DNA from: CAZJNX01 sp964547415 | GTDB taxonomy: Bacteria > Pseudomonadota > Alphaproteobacteria > Rhizobiales > Amorphaceae | Assembly: GCA_964547415.1 (NCBI GenBank) | Contig: CAZJNX010000001.1 | Location: 1 to 64,000 of the forward strand | Length of the DNA stretch: 64,000 nucleotides | Reading direction: 5' to 3' | In this document: piece after piece, positions 57,801 to 64,000 of the stretch | How positions within the stretch are numbered: position 1 is the stretch's first letter | How the letters are laid out: every line of letters starts with the position of its first letter | Notes under the pieces: model-generated | What the model was told of the DNA's origin: nothing | What the model saw: only the letters and a program-made list of their open reading frames with translations | Database searches by the model: none | Program-made: the position numbers and the translations under genes

Positions 57801-59221
57801 GCCGTGGCCCCGGCGCTCTCGCGGGCGCAGGCGCGGCTGTTCGCCCGCACGAAGGCGGCGACGGCGGCGGTGTCGGCGGGCAGGCGCGTGATCCGCTCCT
57901 CCCGGTCGAGGAGGTCGGCCATCGGCTCGGGGAGCGCGGGTCGCACGCCGCAGGCCGCCTCCACCGCGTCCGGAAACTTCGCCGGGTGGGCGGTGGCGAG
58001 CACCACCTTGGGGATGTCGCGGGCGATGCCGGCGCGGCGGGCGGCGGCGACGCCGACGGCCGTGTGCGGGTCGATCACCTCGCCCGTCTCGCCGTGGACG
58101 TCGCGGATGGTGGCGCGGGTTTCGTCCTCGTCGACGCGGGCGGCGGCGAAGTCCTGCCGGAGGGTGGCGAGCGCGGGCGCGGGCAGGGTGAAGGCGCCGT
58201 CCCGGGACAGGTCGTCCATCATGGCGCGGACAGCGTCGGCGTCGCGGCCGAGGAGCTCGAACAGGAGGCGCTCGAAGTTGGAGGCGACCTGGATGTCCAT
58301 GGAGGGCGAGGACGTGGGCCGCACCGAGCCGACCCGGTAGGTGCCGGTCTCGAGGGTGCGGGCGAGGATGTCGTTCTCGTTGGTGGCGATCACGAGGGGG
58401 CCGAGGGGAAGGCCCATGCGGCGGGCGACGTCGCCGGCCAGGATGTCGCCGAAGTTGCCCGTGGGCACGGAGAAGGCGACCGGCCGATGGGGCGCGCCGA
58501 GGGCGAGGGCCGCGGTGAAATAGTAGGTGGTCTGGGCGACGATGCGGGCGAGGTTGATGGAGTTGACCCCCGTCATCCCGACGTCCGTCCGGAAGGCGGC
58601 GTCGGCGAACAAGGCCTTCACGATGCGCTGGCAATCGTCGAAGGTGCCGTCGACGGCGAGGGCGTGGACGTTGTCGTCGGGCAGCGTCGTCATCTGCCGG
58701 CGCTGCACCTGCGACACGCGCCCGTGCGGGAACAGGATCACCATGTCGACGGCCGCGCGCCCGCGGAAGGCATCGGCGGCGGCCGCGCCCGTGTCGCCCG
58801 AGGTGGCCGCGATCACCGTCGCCCGCCGGCCCTCCCGCCGCAGGAGGTGGTCGATGAGGCGGGCGAGGAACTGCATCGCCACGTCCTTGAAGGCGAGCGT
58901 CGGCCCGTGGAACAGCTCGAGCAGAAAGAGGTCCGGCCCGATCTGGACGAGGGGCGCCCGCGCCGCGTGGCGGAAGGTGCCCATCGCCTCGCCGATGAGG
59001 CGAGACAGGACCTCGGGCGAGGGGTCGCCTCCCGCGAACGCGCCGATCGCGGTCTCGGCCACCGTCTCGAACGGGGCGCCGGACAGGTCCGCGACGGCCT
59101 CCGGCGACAGGCGCGGCCACGCCTGCGGGACATAGAGGCCGCCGTCGCCGGCGAGGCCCGCCAGCACGGTCTCGGGGAAGTCGAGGGTGGCCGCCCGCCC
59201 ACGGGTGGAGATGAAGCCCAC
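57797..59221 (-). CDS. thrC: Threonine synthase
   Basis: 474 aa PLP enzyme converting O-phospho-L-homoserine to threonine. The PLP lysine sits in GPTLAFKDVAMQF; the phosphate-binding loop is ATSGDTGAAAADAF, and VNSINLARIVAQTTYYF and VPTGNFGDILAG are family marks of the long enterobacterial-type enzyme. GTG 59221 has AAAGGA upstream. It is first in a run with the M16 peptidase and GNAT genes, a common alphaproteobacterial order. Confidence 0.95.
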   Translation of the reverse strand: MGFISTRGRAATLDFPETVLAGLAGDGGLYVPQAWPRLSPEAVADLSGAPFETVAETAIGAFAGGDPSPEVLSRLIGEAMGTFRHAARAPLVQIGPDLFLLELFHGPTLAFKDVAMQFLARLIDHLLRREGRRATVIAATSGDTGAAAADAFRGRAAVDMVILFPHGRVSQVQRRQMTTLPDDNVHALAVDGTFDDCQRIVKALFADAAFRTDVGMTGVNSINLARIVAQTTYYFTAALALGAPHRPVAFSVPTGNFGDILAGDVARRMGLPLGPLVIATNENDILARTLETGTYRVGSVRPTSSPSMDIQVASNFERLLFELLGRDADAVRAMMDDLSRDGAFTLPAPALATLRQDFAAARVDEDETRATIRDVHGETGEVIDPHTAVGVAAARRAGIARDIPKVVLATAHPAKFPDAVEAACGVRPALPEPMADLLDREERITRLPADTAAVAAFVRANSRACARESAGATA

Positions 59222-59358
59222 GCCGATCGTCCTTTCGCTTCTGGAGCCCGGACGGCCCGCGCCCCTCGACCGGTGCCGTCCCGCCGGCCGCCGGTTTGCG
59301 GCCCGCGCCCGCGACCGGTCAAGGGGCGCGGGCGGCGCGGCCGGTCCGTCCCCGCGCC

Positions 59359-59952
59359 TCAGGCCCGGCCGGCGGCTCCGGTGAGGAGGCGCTGGTCGAT
59401 GCCGATCTTCTGAAGCGCGCGGTCATACTTGTTCTCGAGGTCGCCGTCGAACACGAGGGACATGTCGGCCGGGCATGTCAGCCACCCGTTCTGCGCGATC
59501 TCCTGCTCCAGCTGGCCCGGCGCCCAGCCGGCGTAGCCGAGGGCGAGGAGGGCGTGGCGCGGGCCCCGTCCGGCGGCGATGGCGCGCAGGATCTCCACCG
59601 TCGCCGTCAGGCACACGTTGTTGGAGGTGACGATGGTGGATTCCTTGAGGTAGAAGTCGTCCGAATGGAGGACGAAGCCCCGGCCGGTCTCCACCGGCCC
59701 GCCCTGGTGCACGCGCGCGCTGCGGGCGCGCGCGGGCAGGCGGATCTCCTCCCCCTCCCCGATGATGCCGAGCTGGTGGAGGAGCTCCTCGAAGGAGACG
59801 TTGTCCGCCTCGCGGTTGACGATGATCCCCATGGCCCCGTCCGCCGAGTGGGCGCACAGGAAGATCACCGTGCGCTCGAAGCGCGAGTCCCCCATCGTCG
59901 GCATGGCGATGAGGAGCTGCCCCTCGAGGAAGCCTTCGCTGATCTGTGTCAT
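59359..59952 (-). CDS. YqgE/AlgH family protein
   Basis: 197 aa. The conserved opening [37 protein letters not shown] and later [36 protein letters not shown] and [16 protein letters not shown] are diagnostic of the UPF0301 (YqgE/AlgH) family. Function is unclear; AlgH was linked to alginate regulation. The start ATG 59952 ([12 protein letters not shown]) is in the usual place for the family, with a weak ribosome site. Confidence 0.93.
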   Translation of the reverse strand: MTQISEGFLEGQLLIAMPTMGDSRFERTVIFLCAHSADGAMGIIVNREADNVSFEELLHQLGIIGEGEEIRLPARARSARVHQGGPVETGRGFVLHSDDFYLKESTIVTSNNVCLTATVEILRAIAAGRGPRHALLALGYAGWAPGQLEQEIAQNGWLTCPADMSLVFDGDLENKYDRALQKIGIDQRLLTGAAGRA

Positions 59953-60170
59953 GCGGCGCGTCCCACCATGGGGCCGGCGCCCCGTCGGCGGGGCCCGGCC
60001 GAACCGTCCCGCCGGCACGCGGCCGACGGCGAGGCGTGAGGTTAGCCGCTTCACCGCGCCGTGTGAAACGGAAATGCCCGGCGGCGGCGCGGCACCCCGC
60101 CGCCGCCGGCCGGCGCACCGCCCCGCGCCCGCGGGGACGGCCGGGCGGGGGGCCGCCCGGCCGGGACGCC
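59953..60170. other. Intergenic region, 218 nt
   Basis: Between the yqgE start and the stop of the phytase-like gene. No gene with a ribosome site is apparent. It must hold the yqgE promoter; a less GC-rich patch near 60055-60075 is the only candidate I see. Confidence 0.3.
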
Positions 60171-61565
60171 TCACTCGCCGTGGCGCATCATGTCGCCGAC
60201 GTTGAGGAGGATGAACTCGGTGTCGTCGGCCTTGCCCATCTCCCGGCCCGTCGAGAACGGCAGGTTGTTGTCGTTGGCGACGATGATGTGGGTCCCGTCC
60301 ACCATGTCCACGTCCTCGATGGTCACGAACGGGAAGCGGAAGGTGCCGCCCTCGCCCGCCGTGGCGCCGGTGCGGGCGATCCCGTCCGGGTCGTCGATGT
60401 TCATGAGGTCGACGTAGGCGAGCTTTTCCACCATCTCGCCCTCGCCGCCGGAGGGGATCTCGATCAGCCACACGCGCTTGAAGCGGGCGGGGCTCGTGAA
60501 GCAGTCCGAGCGCGCCTCGCCCTCCGGGCAGGCCATCTCGGGCACGCCCTCCCCGCCGTCCCGCTCGATGACGAGCCCGCGGGTGTCGGAGATCATGTTG
60601 AAGTCGCCGATGAAGTGGCCGGCGTCCTCGAGGGGAAAGCGCCAGTGGCGGCCGGTCCACTCCCGGGCGGCCGGGTCGAACTCGAGCATCCGGAGGAACG
60701 CCGTGCCGTCCTCGCTCTCGAAGGCGCCGGCCGCCGCGTCCCACAGCGGGCCTTCCAGCAGCGGGTAGAGGCGGCTGCCGTCGGGGGCGGCGGCCATTCC
60801 CTCGTAGCCGCGGGAGCGGCGTACCTCGAAGGAGACCTCGCCCGGCGTGGCGGGCATGCGGGTGGCGTGGTGGTCGGGCGAGGTGAGGGTGCGGCCCTCG
60901 TGCTCGGTCTCGGTGATGAAGACGACGCGGCCGTCCATGTCGGTGGCGAACAGGTACGGGCCGAACTCGTCGCCGAACCACAGGAGGTCGCCCACGGGCT
61001 GGACCGATTCGATGTCGAAGTCGGCGCCCGTCAGGTAGCGGCTGTCGGTGAAGCCGTTGACGATCGGGAAGGGCAGCACCTTGTCCGGGTCGGACAGGTA
61101 GATGGTCTCGAGGATCGCCACGCGGCCGCTCTCCCAGTCGGGGCGGATGCGGTGGGCGATCAGCATGGCGTCGGCGGAATTCGCCTTGGAGCCGAAGCCG
61201 TTGTCCTGGAGCGCCAGGTACTCGCCGTCGCCCAGGTGCCTGATGCCGGAGAAGCCCTGCACGGGCTGCCCGGCGAACGGCAGGAACATGCCGGTGCCGC
61301 GGGGCGCCTCGGCCGGGGCGAGCCAGGTGCGGCCCTCGTGGACGCCGACCCGCTCGGTGAGGGTGTTGCCGGGCCCGGCGAAGCGGCCCGACAGCATCAG
61401 CGCGCGCGGCGCGTCCGCGGGCGGCACGAGGAAGGTGGCAGCCGGAATCAGGGCGTGGCCGGCGAGGGTGGCCGGATACGCCTGGGGCTCGGCGGCGGCG
61501 GTGGCGGTCCCGGCGAGGGCCGCGGCGACGAGGCTCGCCGCGAGGGCGATCGGCGTCCGTGTCAT
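60171..61565 (-). CDS. Secreted phytase-like esterase
   Basis: 464 aa with a signal peptide ([20 protein letters not shown] to AAAEP). It belongs to the esterase-like phytase family (beta-propeller), marked by [65 protein letters not shown] and [18 protein letters not shown]. Acidic loops could bind calcium. Such proteins are thought to release phosphate from organic phosphates in the periplasm, although catalysis is proven for few. It stands alone; 192 nt separate it from gluQ. Confidence 0.88.
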   Translation of the reverse strand: MTRTPIALAASLVAAALAGTATAAAEPQAYPATLAGHALIPAATFLVPPADAPRALMLSGRFAGPGNTLTERVGVHEGRTWLAPAEAPRGTGMFLPFAGQPVQGFSGIRHLGDGEYLALQDNGFGSKANSADAMLIAHRIRPDWESGRVAILETIYLSDPDKVLPFPIVNGFTDSRYLTGADFDIESVQPVGDLLWFGDEFGPYLFATDMDGRVVFITETEHEGRTLTSPDHHATRMPATPGEVSFEVRRSRGYEGMAAAPDGSRLYPLLEGPLWDAAAGAFESEDGTAFLRMLEFDPAAREWTGRHWRFPLEDAGHFIGDFNMISDTRGLVIERDGGEGVPEMACPEGEARSDCFTSPARFKRVWLIEIPSGGEGEMVEKLAYVDLMNIDDPDGIARTGATAGEGGTFRFPFVTIEDVDMVDGTHIIVANDNNLPFSTGREMGKADDTEFILLNVGDMMRHGE

Positions 61566-61757
61566 GGGCTTTCTCCTCCTCCTTTGGGGGCACGAGGCCG
61601 TTAGCCGCCGTCGATGACAGGACCATCAAGGTTCGGTGTCGGGACCGTGACGCGCCCGTGGCCGGCCCGGACGACCGTTAGCCGGCGCCGGACGCACGCC
61701 GCGGGCGGCCGTTCGTCCCCGCTGGAGCGGGGCGCCTCGCCGGCCGGCCGCGGCGGG
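61566..61757. other. Intergenic region, 192 nt
   Basis: Between the start of the phytase-like gene and the end of gluQ. Holds the phytase-like gene's GGAGGAGG-type ribosome site region and presumably its promoter. No other gene or clear hairpin is seen. Confidence 0.3.
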
Positions 61758-62657
61758 TCAGGCGGGGCGGAGGCCGACGAGGCGGCGGATGTCGTCCGCG
61801 CTCGCCCCGTCCGCGCGCAGGGCCGCCAGCGAGGCGGCCCCTTCCGACTTGGAGAGCTTGCGCCCCTCCCGGTCGAGGATCAGGCGGTGGTGGCGGTAGC
61901 ACGGGGCGGGCAGGCCGAGGAGCGCCTGCAGCAGCCGGTGGACCGCCGTCGCCTCGTAAAGGTCCCGCCCGCGCACCACGTCCGTGATCGCCTCGGCGGC
62001 ATCGTCCACCACCACGGACAGGTTGTAGCTCGCCGTCCCGTCCTTGCGGGCGAGCACCACGTCCCCCCAGCGGGCGGGGTCGCCGGCGACCCTGACAGGG
62101 CGCGCGCCCGCCGCCTCCGGATCGCGCTCGGACCAGTGGAGCGGGCCTTCGAGCCGGGCGAGGGCGGCCGCCATGTCGAGGCGGCGCGCGGGCGGGACGC
62201 CGGCGGCGCGGCGGGCGGCCACCTCCTCGGGCGACAGCACCCCGTCGTCGCCGCGAAGGCGGACGGCGCCGTCGGGGTCCCGGGGGAACGGCCGGCCCGC
62301 GGCCTCGGCCGCCTTCGCCGCCCCGGCGATCTCGCGGCGGGTGGCGAAACTCTCCTTCACGAGGCCCATGGCGGCGAGGCGGTCGATGGCGGCGCGGTAG
62401 TCGCCCCGATGCTCGCTCTGGCGGCGCACCGGCTCCTCCCACCGGCAGCCGAGGAAGGCGAGGTCGTCGAGGATCTGCGCCTCGAAGGCGGGGCGGGCGC
62501 GGGAGGCGTCGATGTCGTCGATGCGCACGCGCAAGCGCCCGCCCTCGGCAAGGGCGAGGTCGTGGTTGAGGAGGGCGGACAGGGCATGGCCGAGGTGGAG
62601 CGGCCCGTTCGGGCTCGGCGCGAATCGAAAGACGGGTCGGGGCGTCAAGGCGCTCAT
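61758..62657 (-). CDS. gluQ: Glutamyl-Q tRNA(Asp) synthetase
   Basis: 299 aa, a GluRS paralogue without the anticodon-binding domain. It attaches glutamate to queuosine in tRNA(Asp). The class I signatures are FAPSPNGPLHLGHA (HIGH) and REGRKLSKSEGA (KMSKS). VRIDDIDASRARPAF and SYNLSVVVDDAAEAITDVVRGRDL are typical. It starts at ATG 62657, only 36 nt from the divergent DNA glycosylase gene, so the promoters overlap. Confidence 0.93.
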   Translation of the reverse strand: MSALTPRPVFRFAPSPNGPLHLGHALSALLNHDLALAEGGRLRVRIDDIDASRARPAFEAQILDDLAFLGCRWEEPVRRQSEHRGDYRAAIDRLAAMGLVKESFATRREIAGAAKAAEAAGRPFPRDPDGAVRLRGDDGVLSPEEVAARRAAGVPPARRLDMAAALARLEGPLHWSERDPEAAGARPVRVAGDPARWGDVVLARKDGTASYNLSVVVDDAAEAITDVVRGRDLYEATAVHRLLQALLGLPAPCYRHHRLILDREGRKLSKSEGAASLAALRADGASADDIRRLVGLRPA

Positions 62658-62693
62658 TTCCGGTTTCGGGCGCACGATGCTAAACCACGGGTC

Positions 62694-63335
62694 ATGGGAC
62701 GGATCGAGACCCTCGCCGACGTCGCCGACGCCCTCGCCCACCTGAAGCGGGTGGATCCGCGGCTCGTTTCCGTCCACGCCGCGGCCGGCGAGGTGCCCCT
62801 TCGCCGCGGCCCGCCGGGCCTTGCCGGCCTCATCCGCATCATCGTCGGCCAGCAGGTCTCGGTGGCGAGCGCCCGGGCCATATGGGGCCGGCTCGAGCCC
62901 GTGATCGCGCCCCTAGACGCGGCCGCGATCGCCGCCCTTCCCGACGAGGACCTTGCGGCGCCCGGCCTCTCCCGGCCGAAGATCGCGGCGGTCCGCGCGG
63001 TCGCGGCGGCGGTCGCGGACGGGCTCGACCTCGAGGCCCTCGCCACGCGCCCGCGGGAGGATGTCCACGCCGCGCTCCTGCCGATCCGGGGCGTCGGGCC
63101 CTGGACGGCCGACATCTGGCTGATGTTCTCAGCCGGCCACCCGGACGTCTTTCCCGTCGGGGACCTGGCGCTCCGGCAGGCGGCGGGCCACGCGCTGTTC
63201 GCGGGCGAGGTGCCGCCGCCGGAGGCGCTGGCGGCGGAGGCGGAGGGCTGGGCGCCCTGCCGGTCGACGGCGGCGCGCCTCCTGTGGGCCTGGTACGGGG
63301 CGAGGCGGGGCGGCCGCGCCGCGCTGCCGGCATGA
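62694..63335 (+). CDS. DNA-3-methyladenine glycosylase II (AlkA-type)
   Basis: 213 aa helix-hairpin-helix glycosylase for alkylated bases. The opening GLIRIIVGQQVSVASARAIWGRL, the HhH hairpin LLPIRGVGPWTADIWLMF and the catalytic Asp in FPVGDLALRQAAG match AlkA. ATG 62694 gives the family's usual length; the upstream frame runs antisense to gluQ and is rejected. No good ribosome site precedes it, so translation may be leaderless. It couples to the next gene (ATGA). Confidence 0.9.
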   Translation: MGRIETLADVADALAHLKRVDPRLVSVHAAAGEVPLRRGPPGLAGLIRIIVGQQVSVASARAIWGRLEPVIAPLDAAAIAALPDEDLAAPGLSRPKIAAVRAVAAAVADGLDLEALATRPREDVHAALLPIRGVGPWTADIWLMFSAGHPDVFPVGDLALRQAAGHALFAGEVPPPEALAAEAEGWAPCRSTAARLLWAWYGARRGGRAALPA

Positions 63336-63985
63336 GCGCGCCGCTCGAGGCGGAGCGGGCGGGGCCGGCCGCGGGCGGCACGGCGGACAGCCTCATCGTC
63401 CTCGTCCACGGCTACGGGGCGGACGCGACCGACCTGATGCCGCTGGCCGGCCTTCTCGCCCACCGCCTGCCGCGGACGGCCTTCGCCGCGCCCCACGCGC
63501 CCGAGCCGTGCGCCGTCGCCCCGGCGGGGCGCCAGTGGTTCCCCCTCACCTTCACCGACCCGTCCGAGATCGTGCGCGGCGTCGCGGCGGCGCGGCCGCT
63601 CCTCGAGCGATTCGTCGCGGACGAACGCACCCGCCTCGGGCTCGGCGCGGAACGCCTCGCCCTCCTGGGCTTTTCGCAAGGGACGATGATGGTGCTCGCC
63701 ACCGGCCTCCTCGCGGCCGCCCCGCCGGCCGGGATCGTCGGCTTCTCCGGCCTCCTCGCCCTGCCGCCCGGGGCGGAGAGCGAGGTGAAACCGCGGCCCG
63801 TCCTCCTCGTCCACGGCGCGGACGACGCGGTGGTGCCGGCGGACGGGACGCGGGCGGCGGCCGAAAGGCTCTCCGCCCTCGGCTCGCCGGTCGAATGGCA
63901 CGTGGAGGCGGGCCTTGCTCACGCCATCTCGCCGTCGGGTCTCGACAGGGCGGCCACTTATCTGGCTAACTTGTTCGGGGGGTGA
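63332..63985 (+). CDS. Phospholipase/carboxylesterase family alpha/beta hydrolase
   Basis: 217 aa. The nucleophile is Ser115 in LLGFSQGTMM; the acid is in VHGADDAVVP and the base in GLAHAISP. The opening LIVLVHGYGADATDLMPLA is typical of the YpfH / lysophospholipase-carboxylesterase family. The ATG overlaps the stop of the glycosylase gene, so they are cotranscribed, a common pairing in this bacterial class. No signal peptide. Confidence 0.92.
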   Translation: MSAPLEAERAGPAAGGTADSLIVLVHGYGADATDLMPLAGLLAHRLPRTAFAAPHAPEPCAVAPAGRQWFPLTFTDPSEIVRGVAAARPLLERFVADERTRLGLGAERLALLGFSQGTMMVLATGLLAAAPPAGIVGFSGLLALPPGAESEVKPRPVLLVHGADDAVVPADGTRAAAERLSALGSPVEWHVEAGLAHAISPSGLDRAATYLANLFGG

Positions 63986-64000
63986 GGAATTCGTCCATGG
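63981..64000 (+). promoter_or_regulatory. Ribosome-binding site and start codon of a further gene
   Basis: GGTGAGGAATTCGTCCATGG: a GTGAGGA site lies 9-10 nt before ATG 63997. Only one codon is visible before the window ends, so the product is unknown. Confidence 0.4.

Noticed and set aside
59946..61604. Plus-strand open frame opposite the phytase-like gene
   Set aside because: Antisense shadow; the opposite strand has a signal peptide and family motifs.

Overview
This 64 kb window comes from the chromosome of a very GC-rich (about three quarters G+C by eye) alphaproteobacterium. The lineage call rests on gene content: a PopZ-type polar organiser, a BA14K-type Cys-containing C-terminus, DUF6460- and DUF3726-like proteins, glutamyl-Q tRNA(Asp) synthetase, a fused indolepyruvate:ferredoxin oxidoreductase and the thrC / M16 peptidase / GNAT order. 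Hyphomicrobiales or a nearby order fits best; genus cannot be called. I see no rRNA, tRNA, insertion sequence, prophage or CRISPR array.

Layout. (1) 1-8457, plus strand: a tightly packed, probably single transcription unit. It holds the end of a secreted protein, a 559-aa protein joining NlpC/P60-like, peptidoglycan-binding and SleB-like hydrolase regions, a membrane protein, a 1238-aa protein with both a subtilisin triad and an HExxH zinc-peptidase motif, and a 528-aa metallo-beta-lactamase-fold hydrolase. This is the best candidate for an undescribed system. (2) 8620-14979: LysE-type exporter, CHAD-CYTH protein in reversed domain order, small DUF6460-like membrane protein, acetoacetyl-CoA synthetase, CBS-domain protein and RmlD. 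(3) 15073-20987, minus strand: tannase-family esterase, then a translationally coupled P450 / LpxL-like acyltransferase / P450 unit and a small membrane protein. (4) 21095-29069: small secreted proteins (one Tyr/Glu-rich), two SDRs, PopZ, a FrnE-like DsbA protein, an RtcB homologue, and a repeat-rich BA14K-type protein. (5) 29182-38310: gyrB, a frameshifted secreted protein, and a molybdenum-cofactor maturation pair (molybdopterin-binding/nucleotidyltransferase fusion and XdhC) with a BASS-type transporter, then a DJ-1/PfpI protein and a D-amino-acid dehydrogenase. (6) 38374-51989: an Lrp regulator divergent from indolepyruvate:ferredoxin oxidoreductase, a pair of conserved unknowns, and a minus-strand run tctC-tctB-tctA-Pat-like acyltransferase-M19 dipeptidase. 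(7) 52526-63985: a small secreted protein, a membrane protein with degenerate GGDEF and EAL domains, GNAT, a frameshifted M16 peptidase, thrC, YqgE/AlgH, a phytase-like esterase, gluQ, an AlkA-type glycosylase and a carboxylesterase.

How genes work together. DadA-like, Lrp and indolepyruvate oxidoreductase together suggest amino-acid catabolism (D-amino acid to 2-oxo acid to acyl-CoA) under Lrp control. The TctCBA / Pat / dipeptidase run suggests uptake and hydrolysis of an unknown small carboxylate or peptide, coupled to CoA metabolism or protein acylation. The P450-acyltransferase-P450 unit suggests oxidation and transfer of a fatty acyl group. Two genes carry single-base frameshifts beside short G/C tracts; these may be assembly errors or real lesions. 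Long antisense ORFs are abundant because of the GC content and were discarded.
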